A stretch of 64,000 bases of DNA from CAVRUD01 sp963849635 (GCA_963849635.1 CAWKIA010000038.1:124001-188000); one strand, 5' to 3'; positions 34,318 to 44,722 are shown, counted from the first letter of the stretch. A program made the numbers and translations. Notes: generated from the letters alone by a model not told the origin.

Positions 34318-35556
34318 ATGCGTCGCCTGCCTACTCTCGCCATGTCTCGCTCGATCGTCTTCCGTTCCCTTCAACCGTTTGTCCGCGCCGGTGCTGTCGC
34401 CATGCTGCTCGCGACGGTCTTGCTCGCCATCGCGGCGGGCCCGGTTTCCGCTCAGGAATCGCTTCCCCCCACAACCCCCGACATCGACGATGGCGCGCAC
34501 GAAACGCCCGGTGAGGAGACATTCGTAATAGCCAGGGTGTTTGCCTGCCCCACGGCGGACACCGACCTGGGCTCGTGCGAATCCCTGGCCGGCGTGGCCC
34601 TCTCTATCGTCCTCGACGGCGACGAGCTGGCCGGTGGGCCGCTGGCGACGGCGATGAACCCGATCGGCTCGAACTCGGCCGACTTCCTGGCGAGCACGAG
34701 CCAGTGGCTCAGCATCTCCGCCATCGATGGACTACCGGCGGGCTACGCCCCGGCGGCCGGGTCCGATCCGTTCATGGCCTCGGTCTCCGACTTGCCGTTC
34801 CAGAGCTGTGGCGGGGAATCGTCCTGCCAGTACGCCGATCTCGTCGTCGTGCCGACCGGTGGCGAAGCACCAATCCCGTCCGATCCATCGGATCCGCCGC
34901 CGGTGCCAGTGACGTCGACCGTGTCGGTCTACAGCGTCCTCTGCCCGGCAGGGATCGAAGCTGGCTCGCTCTTCGAGACGTGCTACGACTCCCCGGCCGC
35001 CGGGATGCACTATCGGGCCGGTCGCCCCAACACAGAGTTTCCGGAGACCACCACCGCCACGAGCGCAGATGGCTTCGTCTCCTTCTCGGTGGGCGGCGGC
35101 GTGGCCCGGGTGATCCAGGAACTGCCATTCGCCGCGACGATCTCGGTCTACTGCACGGCCGATGGAGTGGAGACGGGTGTGGCGATCATCGACTCGGGCA
35201 ATTCCGCACTGGGCGTAGCCGATGTCACCCTGATTGGAAGCGACGTCCGCTGCGACTGGTACACGATCCCGGTCACGGGAGATGACGCGCCTCAGCCTTC
35301 CGATCCGGTCACGACGCCCGCCGATGATGCCGACGAAGATCCCGCTCCGCCTGATGTGCCGGTTCCGGCCACAGAGGACACGTCCGGCACCGGCGGCGTG
35401 GCAGTGACTTCCCTACCAAACACCGGGACCGGCCTGGACGGCTCGTCCTCGGTTGCCAGGTACATGGTCTGGATAGCAGCGACGGTCGGGCTTTGCTGCG
35501 GAGCCGGAATGACTGGACTCATGTTGCACCGTCTGGCACGAACTTCGGGGGACTAG
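34318..35556 (+). CDS. Secreted protein with LPNTG-type C-terminal sorting signal
   Basis: A 412-residue exported protein. The signal peptide is near residues 24-45 (AMLLATVLLAIAAGPVSAQE). The body has repeated Cys-containing parts (CPTADTDLGSCESL, CGGESSCQYADLVVVP, LCPAGIEAGSLFETCYDSP), consistent with beta-sandwich repeats. Near the C-terminus comes a Pro/Asp-rich stalk, then LPNTGTG, a hydrophobic segment (MVWIAATVGLCCGAGMTGL) and a short Arg-containing tail, which is the order of a sortase substrate. No sortase gene is in the window. Function unknown, probably a cell-surface adhesin or sensor. Confidence 0.8.
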   Translation: MRRLPTLAMSRSIVFRSLQPFVRAGAVAMLLATVLLAIAAGPVSAQESLPPTTPDIDDGAHETPGEETFVIARVFACPTADTDLGSCESLAGVALSIVLDGDELAGGPLATAMNPIGSNSADFLASTSQWLSISAIDGLPAGYAPAAGSDPFMASVSDLPFQSCGGESSCQYADLVVVPTGGEAPIPSDPSDPPPVPVTSTVSVYSVLCPAGIEAGSLFETCYDSPAAGMHYRAGRPNTEFPETTTATSADGFVSFSVGGGVARVIQELPFAATISVYCTADGVETGVAIIDSGNSALGVADVTLIGSDVRCDWYTIPVTGDDAPQPSDPVTTPADDADEDPAPPDVPVPATEDTSGTGGVAVTSLPNTGTGLDGSSSVARYMVWIAATVGLCCGAGMTGLMLHRLARTSGD

Positions 35557-35573
35557 GCCAACCCGAAGCGGTC

Positions 35574-35607
35574 CAACGGACTCCTGGCGATTGCCAGGAG
35601 TCCGTTG
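35574..35607. terminator. Bidirectional terminator-like hairpin
   Basis: Perfect 15-bp stem CAACGGACTCCTGGC and complement around the loop GATT, located between the converging 34318-35556 and 35639-35884 genes. The right arm is followed by only two T residues. The position fits a shared transcript end. Confidence 0.6.
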
Positions 35608-35638
35608 TTGCACGAGGCGCCTGCGGTGGCCCGGTGAA

Positions 35639-35884
35639 TCAGGTCTCTCCGGCCGGCGTATCGCGGATGAGATCGATCAGGGATTGGGTACAGACGGCCG
35701 CCGCGTCGATCGAGGTCAGGGCGGCGACGAGCCCGGCGGTGGCCCGCTCCGTGCCCGGGTGTTCGTCCGCCGCCATACGGCGCATCGCCAACTGGATCCC
35801 CATCGAGGCGACGGTGAGGGCGGTACGCAGATCGTGGACAAGGAGATCGATATCGGCTGGGTTTTCGGGAACGGGTGGCGGCAC
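35639..35884 (-). CDS. Small stand-alone HisKA-like protein
   Basis: An 81-residue protein. The segment HDLRTALTVASMGIQLAMRR has the spacing of a histidine-kinase dimerisation H-box (HDLRTPLT). There is no ATPase domain and no sensor domain. It could be a phosphotransfer or dimerisation module, or a decayed kinase. The start is GTG at 35884, because no ATG is present in frame. The short size and lack of partner genes keep this tentative. Confidence 0.5.
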   Translation of the reverse strand: MPPPVPENPADIDLLVHDLRTALTVASMGIQLAMRRMAADEHPGTERATAGLVAALTSIDAAAVCTQSLIDLIRDTPAGET

Positions 35885-35949
35885 GGGCCCTCTCTCTTCC
35901 GCGACGCAGATCCGTCGTGATGACTACCGCAGGGATCGTGCCGGACAGC

Positions 35950-35991
35950 GTGAGACGTGAGACGTGAGACGTGAGACGTGAGACGTGAGAC
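35950..35991 (+). repeat. Tandem GTGAGAC heptamer, six copies
   Basis: Six exact head-to-tail copies of GTGAGAC. The same heptamer appears at 55932-55998 next to its inverted complement. It lies between genes and does not resemble a CRISPR because no spacers occur. Confidence 0.85.
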
Positions 35992-36023
35992 GTCAGCCAT
36001 GTCGCCCGAGCCGCCCACCCCAC

Positions 36024-36173
36024 CTGTCATCCCGAGCTTGTCGAGGGATCTCAAGGGGAATGGCGTTGCGATAGCGCCGCTGGGTTCGAGAGCACGACGC
36101 CGTCATCTCGGAGGCCGGGGCGACCTCGCGATGCCGTGCCCATCGAGATCCCTCGACAAGCTCGGGATGACAG
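36024..36173. repeat. Dispersed repeat with perfect 29-bp inverted ends
   Basis: CTGTCATCCCGAGCTTGTCG (first 20 of 29 bases, 36024-36052) and its exact complement at 36145-36173 flank about 90 bases. A related arm occurs at 47685-47711. Such short palindromic elements are dispersed in many bacterial genomes. There is no transposase and its activity is unknown. Confidence 0.75.
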
Positions 36174-36253
36174 GCTGCTCATTGGCTCAGGCTCCACACC
36201 CAGTGGCAGACGGCAGACGGCTGACGCCTGACGACCCTTTAGGGCCGATGGCG

Positions 36254-36724
36254 CTATGGGGTCGACACCGGAGGCTCGACGGTGCGCCAATCTGCCCGCG
36301 TGGACATCTCGTCAAGGGGGGCGCCCGGTTTGTTCCAGACTACTTCCAGCCAGAGGCCGTCGGGATCGAGCAGGCTCAGGCCGTAGTGGGGTCCGAAGTC
36401 GGTGACCTCACCGGTGCCCGCGCCCTCCGCGATGACGCGCCGGCGCACCTCCCAGAACGCGGACTCATCGGTGGCGATCAGGGCGATGTGGTCGATCCGT
36501 CCGCGCCCGAACATCGGCAGCTCGCCCTGGGGCACGTCGATGCCGGGGATCTCGAATGGATGGAGGATCGTCGTGGGGCCAAGCGGGATGAATGCGTGCC
36601 TCAGCCCCTCTTCCTCCATATCGAGCACGACCGGCGCGTCGAGCACCCGCTCATAGAATCCGATCAACCGGTCCATATCGGCCGTCAGCGTCGAGACGTG
36701 GTGCATTCCGGATATGAGCGACAT
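36254..36724 (-). CDS. VOC family protein (glyoxalase/dioxygenase fold)
   Basis: A 156-residue single VOC protein. It opens ISGMHHVSTLTADMDRLIGF with the first metal-ligand His, continues GRIDHIALIATDESAFWEVR with the second His, and ends with GLSLLDPDGLWLEVVW supplying Glu. The activity (dioxygenase, isomerase or resistance) is not defined. GGAGGTGA precedes the ATG at good spacing. Confidence 0.9.
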   Translation of the reverse strand: MSLISGMHHVSTLTADMDRLIGFYERVLDAPVVLDMEEEGLRHAFIPLGPTTILHPFEIPGIDVPQGELPMFGRGRIDHIALIATDESAFWEVRRRVIAEGAGTGEVTDFGPHYGLSLLDPDGLWLEVVWNKPGAPLDEMSTRADWRTVEPPVSTP

Positions 36725-36865
36725 CGCGCACTCACCTCCAACCAGGGCGGCTGCCGGGGCAACCTAACGCAGGCGGCGACTCGCCGACAGCGTAGCACCT
36801 GTGAAACGAGCGGACTTTCGCGGGCGAACACCCCCCAATACCGGGGGCAGGGAATTCAGTGCGGC

Positions 36866-37783
36866 CTAGGACCGCACCATCCGGCTCGCCCGTCGCTGTG
36901 ATGGAACAACTTCCCAGGCCCTCGGACTGTCTTCGATAGAAAGCGCTGACCGGTCAACAGTCCCGTTGACGTAGGCTTCGATGACCTCTCGCTGCAGCGC
37001 GGGATTCCTTTTCCAGTCCCTCACCTCGGGCACTCCCAAGACGAGGAACTGCTCTCCGTTTACTGGTTTGTACGTTCCGGCATAGAGGTGCACGACACCT
37101 GATTGTTGGCCTTTCCATCCAATACTCTTTCTGGACATATGGTGTTCCTTGAATTGCTCACCCTTCACGTCGTACGTCGCATACCTGCCAAAGCACAGGA
37201 CGCATTTGGGCTGTCCATGATCGAAGATGAGCTGCCGTATCTGTCGGGCCCGACTAATACCCGGATCGCGATTCGCAATCGGCTTCATATCGCGTTCCCA
37301 CTCAATGGTCGGCCATTTGGACGATGCGTACGGACAAAAATCGACGAAGAGCATGCGATTCGTCGCGAACTGATGCCCTTCGACCGAATTACCGTCGATC
37401 GCGATTCCGAAGGTGGCCGCGGCGGTCTCCACCAGCCACGGATAAACGGGCTTCTCTGTCCAGTCAGCATGTTCGGCGTTGAATGTTCGCCAATGGTTCC
37501 ACCACGCATCGGGGGTCTCGTCGTCATCGAGGTCCAGGGTCGAGATCATGTCCGCATCGGGATTGTCCATCACGACAAGGACCCACTCGCCTGGATTGAG
37601 CGCGGTGATGTCGCCGTTGAACCACGGCGGTGGATGGCCGTCCTTGGGTAAAGAGAAGGTTGTCCCTGCCTTCTTTACCGGTGGGCGGTTGTTGAACTGA
37701 TTGAGACGGGAAAGCCAATCTTCTTGGGATGATGTGTCGACAATCGTCCGAATCTGGTCATACCAGCGTGTTTCATGGTCCAT
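36866..37783 (-). CDS. AT-richer unrecognised protein, possibly uracil-DNA-glycosylase-like
   Basis: A 305-residue soluble protein not recognised at family level. It is less GC-rich than its neighbours, a sign of recent transfer. Suggestive parts are ALNPGEWVLVVMDNPDAD, RMLFVDFCPYASSKWPTIEW and QPKCVLCFGRYATYD, whose order (an N-P-G turn, a middle acidic/aromatic part, and a late hydrophobic-FGR part) resembles uracil-DNA glycosylase folds. This is inference only. ATG 37783 follows AGGAG at ideal spacing and is preferred over 37798 or 37867. Confidence 0.6.
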   Translation of the reverse strand: MDHETRWYDQIRTIVDTSSQEDWLSRLNQFNNRPPVKKAGTTFSLPKDGHPPPWFNGDITALNPGEWVLVVMDNPDADMISTLDLDDDETPDAWWNHWRTFNAEHADWTEKPVYPWLVETAAATFGIAIDGNSVEGHQFATNRMLFVDFCPYASSKWPTIEWERDMKPIANRDPGISRARQIRQLIFDHGQPKCVLCFGRYATYDVKGEQFKEHHMSRKSIGWKGQQSGVVHLYAGTYKPVNGEQFLVLGVPEVRDWKRNPALQREVIEAYVNGTVDRSALSIEDSPRAWEVVPSQRRASRMVRS

Positions 37784-38016
37784 GGGGCTCCTCTTCATTG
37801 CTACGCAGTACATAGTACTTCGGACGTTATGTTCCGGCCCCGCACGTGAATTGCCCCATGGTGACAACCACGCGGCCTTCGCCGGTTTCGCCCCTCCAGA
37901 TTCCGTGCTACAACACCGTCGCCCTTGTCGCCTTCCGGGCGGCAGCTTCCAGTCTGACAGAGTTGGCTGGCATCCAACCGCCTCGACTACTCACCCTCGG
38001 TGTTTGAGGAGGAATC

Positions 38017-40867
38017 ATGTCCGCGCCGTCCGCCGCCGAATCCGAAACACCCCTGCTCGAGCCGGTCGACTTGCGGTGCGAATACCTGCGGGAGCCACTG
38101 GGGATCGACGTGGCGCGACCGCGCCTGAGCTGGGCGCTGCGCGGTGGGGCTCGGGGGGAGCGGCAGTCCTCATACCGCGTGGTCGTCGCCAGCACGGTCG
38201 AGCGAGCCCTGGCCGGGAGCGGCGACCTGTGGGATACGGGCGAGGTCCCAGATCAGACCGGCGATCCGTCCTCTGTCGCGACGCTGGCGGTGGAGTACGA
38301 CGGGCCGGCGTTGGAATCCAGGCAGCGGGCCTGGTGGACGGTGCAGGTCTGGAACGCCGCCGGGGATGCGGCCGCGACGGCCGCGCCCGCCTCATGGGAG
38401 ATGGGGCTGCTCGCGGAGGGTGACTGGCGGGCGGACTGGATCGGGCGGAATGACACGCAGCCGCCCAAGGAGCCGCCGCCAGCCGGTGATCGGCCCGGCA
38501 TCCTGCGACCGTGGGAGGAGCTCGATCTGCGCCCCGCCGCCTACCTACGGCGCGCGTTCAAGCTGCCCAAGCCGGTGGCGAGTATTCGCCGGGCGCGGCT
38601 GTGGGCGACGGCGCGGGGCGTCTACGAACTGCGCCTCAACGGGGAACGGGCGGGAGATGCCCTGCTGGCGCCGGGTTGGAGCGACTACCGCTCTCGCCTG
38701 CGCTACCAGACCTACGATGTTGGCCCGTTGCTGCGCGACGGCGCCAATACCCTGGGGGCGATGCTGGGCACGGGGTGGTACGCCGGCCACATCGGCTGGC
38801 TCGGCCAGACCGCCTTCTACGGGGCGCATCCGCGCCTGCTGGCCCAACTGACGGTCGAGTTCGACGACGGCACGAGCGTCACCATCGGCACCGACGACGG
38901 CTGGCAGGCATCCACGGGCCAATTCTGGCCTCGGACCTGCTCATGGGCGAGGTCTACGACGCCCGCCAGGAGCTCCCTGGGTGGGACCGACCTGGTGATG
39001 CGTCCACCACCGGCGGCTGGGAGCCGGTAGCGACCGAAGCGCGGGATGGCACGCCGCTGGTGGCCGACCGGGCCGAGCCGATCCGCTCGCTGATCGAGCT
39101 CACGCCGGTCTCGATCACCCCCAGGGAGGACGGCACGACGATCGTCGATCTGGGCCAGAACATGACGGGCTGGGCTCGCCTGCGCGCCAATGGGCCGGCC
39201 GGGACGGCGATCCGCCTCCGGTTCGCCGAGGTGCTCAACCCGGACGGCAGCATCTACATCGACAACCTGCGCTCCGCTCACCAGACCGACACCTTCGTGC
39301 TGGCGGGAACCGGAGAGGATCGAGGTTTTCGAGCCGCGCTTTACCTTCCACGGCTTCCGTTATGTCGAGCTAGTCGGCTATCCGGGCGAGCTGACTGAGG
39401 GGGATCTGACCGGGGTGGTGATCGGGTCGGATCTGCCGCCGGCGGGCGATTTTGCCTGCTCGGACGATCTGGTCAACCGCATCCAGCACGCGATCGTCTG
39501 GGGGTTGCGGGGCAACTTCGTCTCGATCCCGACCGACTGCCCGCAGCGGGACGAGCGCCTCGGCTGGCTGGCCGACGCCCAGATTTTTGCCAGAACCGCG
39601 ACCGCCAACGCCGGGGTGGCGGCCTTTTTCACCCGCTGGCTGGAGGATGTCGCTGATGCCCAATCGGCGGAGGGCGCCTTCTCCGATGTGGCCCCCCGCC
39701 TGATCGACGTGGCGGATGGGGCGCCCGCCTGGGGCGACGGCGGCGTGATCGTGCCGTGGGTGGTGCACACGGTCTACGGGGATACCCGCGTCATCCGCGA
39801 GCGGCTGGCGGGGATGGTCGCCTGGGTCGATTACCTGCACGCGGCCAACCCGAACCTGCTCTGGCAGAACAAGCGCAACAACGACTTTGGCGACTGGCTG
39901 GCGGTCGGGGCGGACACCTCGAAGGAACTGCTGGCGACGGCCTATTTCGCCTACAGCGCCGACCTGGTGGCCAGGATGGCGGAGGTGGCCGGGGAGGCGG
40001 AGACAGCGGCCCGCTACCGTACCCTGCGGGCGGAGATCGGGGCGGCCTTTGCCCAGGCCTACATCGGGGCGGACGGGCGGATCGCCGGTCCGCCGAACCC
40101 GTGGAAGACCAACGCTTCACCAGACGATCCGGGGGAAGACGGACGAACCCGGCGGCGATGTCGAGACGCAGACGGGGTACGTGCTGGCGTTGCACATGAA
40201 TCTGGTGCCAGATCATCTGCGCGAGGCGGCGTTGGCGCGATTGGTGGCCGATATCGAGGCGCGGGGAGTGCTGACGACCGGATTCACGGGGGTCGGGTAC
40301 ATCCTGCCGCTGCTGACGGAGCACGGGCACGTCGATCTGGCCTACCGGCTGCTGCGCTCGGAGCGGTTCCCCAGTTGGGGCTACATGATCCGCAACGGGG
40401 CGACGACGATCTGGGAGCGGTGGGACGGCTGGACGGAGGAGAAGGGTTTCCAGACCCCGAATATGAACTCCTTCAACCACTACTCGCTGGGCTCGGTCGG
40501 GGAGTGGCTCTACCGCTCCGTCGCCGGGATCGACCTCGATCCGGAGCGGCCAGGGTTTGCCCATGTCGTCGTCCGGCCGCGGCCCGGGGGCGGCCTCACC
40601 TGGGCGCGAGCGACCTACGCCGGGGTCCGCGGTGAGATCGCCAGCGGCTGGGAGTTGGACGGCGGGACGCTGACCTTGCGCGTGACCATCCCGCCAGGCA
40701 GCACCGCGACGATCGCGGTCCCGACGAGCGATCCGGGTGCGGTGATGGAGGGCGATGGGCCGGCGGCGTCCGCATCTGGGCTGATACCCGCGGCCGAAGA
40801 ACAGGGAGCGGCGGTGTTTACGGCGGGGGCGGGTGAGTATGTGTTCCGGGCAACCTATATGGGTTAG
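38017..40867 (+). pseudogene. Alpha-L-rhamnosidase (GH78) with three frameshifts
   Basis: Large glycosidase of about 950 residues that would remove terminal L-rhamnose from glycans. Four frames must be joined. The N-terminus opens PVDLRCEYLREPLGIDVARP and holds the SWALRGG and PASWEMGLL parts. The middle has VDLGQNMTGWARLRANGPAG. The catalytic barrel contains IPTDCPQRDERLGWLADAQI, WGDGGVIVPWVVHTVYGDTR and NNDFGDWLAVGADTSKELL, and the C-terminal beta domain has FNHYSLGSVGEWLYRSVAGI. Breaks lie near 38940, 39320 and 40110. The start has a GAGGAGGAA ribosome site. Confidence 0.88.
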
Positions 40868-41470
40868 GGCCTGTTAGCAAAGCAGCTGGCTGCGACGCCG
40901 CGGCGGCCGAACCCGCAGGGTTTAGAGGGATGGAAATCCCCGGGCTACCTCCTACGAAGCCCTTCCAGGGCTGAGCACCGGGTGGTTTCCTCGGGCAAAC
41001 CGGCCTTTGCAAACACGACCTGGGTCCCATCTAGGGTGCGCGCAAGGGTAAAGCGAAAACCACAGGCGAATTCGGCCTCATAGATGCGGGTGTGCCCCAC
41101 GGTTTTGCATCGTCCGTCTGGGTACCGCCTGATCGCGCTGACCGGGCCCGGCCTCATTTCGGCAAGAGCGTCAAGGCCAGCCGGGTTGCTCTAGAAATCT
41201 CGGACGCAAACCTTGACGGCATCGGGTAGTCGCCATCGCCCGATCGCGACGCGTGACTGGTCGCCAGGGATGCGGTGGCAGATACCCGCGGTCTGCGAGA
41301 AACCGCTATGGGGCACACCCCAGTAGCGGATGCGGACGTTGCTTGACACGGCATGGGCGTAGTGGTTGGGGAGACATCAGATGTGAGCGTCTGTGCGATT
41401 GTAAGGGTCGGTCTCGCTCTGGCGAGCCGCGTCGCGTGGCGCTCTCGCTGTCGCGGGGTAGCGTGCTGGG
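40868..41470. other. Unassigned region with one doubtful minus-strand ORF
   Basis: About 600 bases without a confident gene. A minus-strand frame at 40945-41157 encodes ARTLDGTQVVFAKAGLPEET and nearby plausible residues, but I do not recognise it. The rest has mixed composition and overlapping Arg/Ala-rich frames that look like shadows. Confidence 0.3.
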
Positions 41471-43120
41471 GAGCGCGCGATCGGCTCGATGCGGTTGACT
41501 CTTCATCGCGCGGGCGACGGCTGCGAGGAGCAACTTCGTCCTCACCGCAGGCCGACGCGCCGACGATCGCGGCATCTGCGCCAAGCTGGATGGGTTGCCC
41601 TGGCGATCGAGTTGGCGGCTGGGCCGTGCGTTCCGCCGCGGCGGCGCGGTTGCGCGGGCTGGAGCGTCGGCGCGTCCTCCTGACATTCTGATGGCGGTCG
41701 CAACAGCGGGTGCGCCTGCGCACGTGTACCGGCCCGCCATCGACTGGCCATCCGCCTGCTGGCGACCAAAGCGGGCAATATTCCTGCGCTCGCGGTGCTA
41801 CTGTTGGTCGCCGACGCATCGTCGACGGCGTCGCGCGCTCGTGCAGCTCGTGCGGCAGGAGGCGGGATCGGCGGCGACGGCGCGCGAGGGGACGCGGGTG
41901 CTCGCGCTACTGTCTGGAGACGGTGCGCGAGTCGGGTTGGCTGTTGGCGGCGAGCGGCGAGCGGCATTGCGGCGCACGCGATTACGTTGGGCTGGTCGAG
42001 CGGGCGGCGCGCCCTGTGGGGTCACGACCAATGTGGTCTGCGCTGGCCGCTCGACGCCGCGCACGACAACCTGCGGGTGGCGCTGGCCGGGAGCCGCCGA
42101 GGTCGGCTGGGTGGTACGCGCGGCGCAATCGGCGCTGGCCCTCTCCTGTTCTGGTACGTGCCGTCCACTGGTAGAGGAGCGAAGCTGGCTGAGGGATCTC
42201 GCGCGGCGGGCGGCGGCATTTCGCGCGGCGCGGGCGGGCCTCGTTGGCGCGGGTTTGGTACGGGCGGGGGGCTTGGCGGTGCCACGGCCATGCTTGAGGG
42301 GGTTGGTGCGCGCGGGAGGTGCGCCACGTGCGGGCGGCGGCGTTCCTCGGCTCACAGCGCGCGCACCCGGACTGCTGATCGGGCGGGAACGCTGGGGGGG
42401 GGGGTGGGGGGGAGATATGTGAGCGTGGAGCGACGGGAAGGAGGAGCGGGGGAGGAGAGGGCTGCGGCGGGGGGAGCGGGGAGACGGCGGGGGAGGGGGG
42501 AGCGGCGCGACGGGAGCGGGACGCGCGACGAGGAACGCGGGGGGAGCGGGGGACGGCGCGCGCCGGCGCGGGCGGGCGGGCGACGAGGCGCGGCGCGCGG
42601 AGAGGGCGGGGCGCGGGGGCGACGGGGCATCGCCCTCGCCTTGGAGGAGTTGGCGGAGGTCCGCGCGGCGCGAGGTCGGGGCGGCACGCCTGGCCAGCGC
42701 GGCGGCTGCTGCTGCGCGATGCCGCGGGGCGCCGCTGTGCCCCGGTCCCTGACCGTCCAGGAGGCGGCTCGGCCCGACGCGCCTGGCCCTCCAGGCGATG
42801 GCGACGTACGCGGCGGCGTGGGCGGCGGGCCGCGACTTGCCGCTGGACGAGGTGCTCGCTGAAGCGCTGGGTGGGCGTCGGATCGCACATTGCCCCCAGA
42901 ACCGATCGCTCCAGCCACCCAGGTCGCCTCACGCCGCGCGAGATCGAGGTCTGCGCTTGATCGCCAAGGGCACTCCGACCGGGAGATCGCCGCGACGCTC
43001 GCCCTCAGCTACCGCACCGTCACCAACCACGTGACGAGCATCCTGACCAAGCTCGACGTTCCCCCGCGCGGTCCGCCGCCGCCGCCGAGGCAGTGCGACG
43101 CGGCTTGGCCTGACCACGAC
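41470..43120 (+). pseudogene. Badly degraded ATPase-LuxR regulator
   Basis: Fragments of an ATPase-LuxR regulator (LAL type) lie in order in shifting frames. These include the QAGWVALAIELAA segment (DGLPLAIELAA type), CLETVRESGWLLAASGE, DYVGLVERAARPVG, LDAAHDNLRVALAG, GIALALEELAEVRAARG, ATYAAAWAAGRDLPLDEVLA, and a LuxR helix-turn-helix near 42940-43080 reading REIAATLALSYRTVTNHVT followed by SILTKLDV. The ATPase N-terminus is not present. The middle (42390-42620) is extremely G-rich. Coding similarity is clear but no continuous frame exists. Confidence 0.6.
42391..42620 (+). repeat. G-rich low-complexity tract
   Basis: Plus-strand G/A-rich block beginning with a run of 11 G, one T and 7 G at 42394-42412. 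Frames through it are open only because of composition. It may be unreliable sequence. Confidence 0.7.
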
Positions 43121-43257
43121 GTGCGAGGGGAGCAGCGCCTCCCCCTTCGCAACGGCTCCGACCCGAACTCAGTAGGATCGACGATGCGCGCCCCGCTCCT
43201 GGCTGCCATGAGTAGCGGCGGAGACGACCCGCACCTCCGCGGACCAGCGCATGCTCT

Positions 43258-43372
43258 CTGCTCGACCCTCTCTTTCCTCTTCCCTTTTCCTTCCCCTCTC
43301 TCTCCTCTTTCCATATCGCTCCTCTCTTCCTTTCTCTCCCCCTTTTTCCTCCCCTCCCTTCCTCTACTCATT
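43258..43372 (+). repeat. Polypyrimidine tract
   Basis: About 110 bases almost wholly C and T on the plus strand. It has the character of the complement of the purine tracts at 20.9 kb and 42.4 kb. It lies after the degraded LuxR gene and encodes nothing recognisable. Confidence 0.8.
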
Positions 43373-43699
43373 CAGGCGATGGGCACACCTCGCCGGAACT
43401 TCGAGCAGGTGGCGCAGGTCAGTCGGTGGCCGACTATCGTCGGTTTCCGAGGCTCGCCGTCGTTTCGCTACGCGTAAGCATCCCGCTCCAATCGTCTCAC
43501 GAAGTGTCACGAACGCCCTTTTGTCCTGCACCTATCCTCTCTTCTTTTTTCCCGCTTAGAGCGCGATCTATGGCTATTTCTTCTCTCTCTTTTCGGGCGA
43601 TCGCCGATCGGCCTCCGCCTCCTGCGGTCCTCGCTCGGCTCGACGCGCTTACTCCTCTCGGGGTTCCTCGCGTCGGCCTGGGGCGTATGATCTCTCCAG

Positions 43700-44230
43700 C
43701 ACGGTGTACGTACCGCTCTTGCTCGACTACCTGCGGGAAGCAGGATTGCGCCGGGGCATCACTGGCCAGACTTCAGTAGTTGTACGGCTTCGCGGGCGAG
43801 CGGGCGGCACGACGACAGCTTGCTTCAATCCCGACTATACGTTGCGCTCGAGGCGCTCGCCGCGCGCACGGGGAGGACATCGGCGCACGACGTCGAAGTC
43901 ATCACCGTCTACATCGGTGGCAACGACGCCGCCGTGCTGAACGGGATCTGCGCAGGCGGGATAACGCTCCATGCGTGCAGGGTCTCCAGACGAACTTCGA
44001 GCACGGTCGCCCAGCCTGCGACGGCGGCCCTGGCCCAGTCGCTGACCGCGGCGGCCGGACACCGGTGACGTCATGACGTACTTCACTCGCTGATCGCCTG
44101 CGCTCGCCGCGGCGCCAAGACTCACGGCCTGCCGATTGCTGATGGGCGGCTCCGCGCGACCGAGACGGTGCGGCTCCAGACTATGCGGTCGGCGATTGCC
44201 TGGAAGAGCGCCACGATCTGCTGTCGCCGG
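43700..44230 (+). pseudogene. SGNH/GDSL hydrolase remnant
   Basis: Pieces in several frames match an SGNH-type esterase: YVPLLLDYLREAGLRRG, HDVEVITVYIGGNDAAVL (the GGND block), CAGG with VQGLQTNFEHGRP, a VMTYF part, and GLPIADGRLRD with DYAVGDCLEE near the end. The order matches family members. At least three frameshifts and a missing N-terminal GDSL block make it non-functional as read. Confidence 0.5.
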
Positions 44231-44240
44231 AGGACCGACT

Positions 44241-44625
44241 CCTCTTCCACCACCTGCGCCTCACCGTCACCGACGTCGACCGCGCCCGGGATTTCTATAC
44301 CGAGGTGCTCGGGTTCGCCGCCGTCATGGACCTCAACCCGGGGGTCTTCCTCTCCAACGGGAGCGTCGGGCTGGGGTTGGGACCCCACCCGGACCCCGCC
44401 AACGCCGCGCCCGGCGACCGCTTCGACGAGAACCGGGTCGGATTGGACCACCTCAGCTTCGGCGTCGGCAGCCGGGACGAGTTGGAACAGGCAGCTCGGG
44501 TGCTGGACGAGCGAGGCGTGCCGCGGGGAGAGATGAAAGATCTGGGCGCGGCATTCGGGCTCTACATCCTGGCCTTCCGCGATCCGGATAACGTCCAGTT
44601 GGAACTGAGCGCCCCCTACGCCTGA
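44241..44625 (+). CDS. VOC family protein without a clear start codon
   Basis: A VOC-fold protein of about 128 residues in one open frame. It begins LFHHLRLTVTDVDRARDFY, with GLDHLSFGVGSRDELEQAAR in the middle and FRDPDNVQLELSAPYA at the end. No ATG/GTG precedes the domain in the right place; the same frame runs upstream into the SGNH remnant. An internal GTG at 44305 would cut the first beta strand. The N-terminus is therefore probably damaged. Confidence 0.75.
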
Positions 44626-44722
44626 GGCACCGTCCGAGGCGGTCGCCCCCGACGTCGCACACGAGTCCCTCCCATCGAAGGATCCCCACAGCGACAACGG
44701 GGAGCCAGGGGCTGACGAGCGA

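Noticed and set aside
35950..35991. Possible CRISPR array
   Set aside because: The repeats are 7 bases long and head-to-tail with no spacers; no cas genes are nearby.
36024..36173. Insertion sequence or transposon at the perfect inverted repeat
   Set aside because: The bounded segment is only 150 bases with no transposase and no target duplication that I could see.
42391..42932. Long ORFs on both strands in the G-rich tract
   Set aside because: Their openness is explained by base composition; they encode Gly/Arg or Pro runs.
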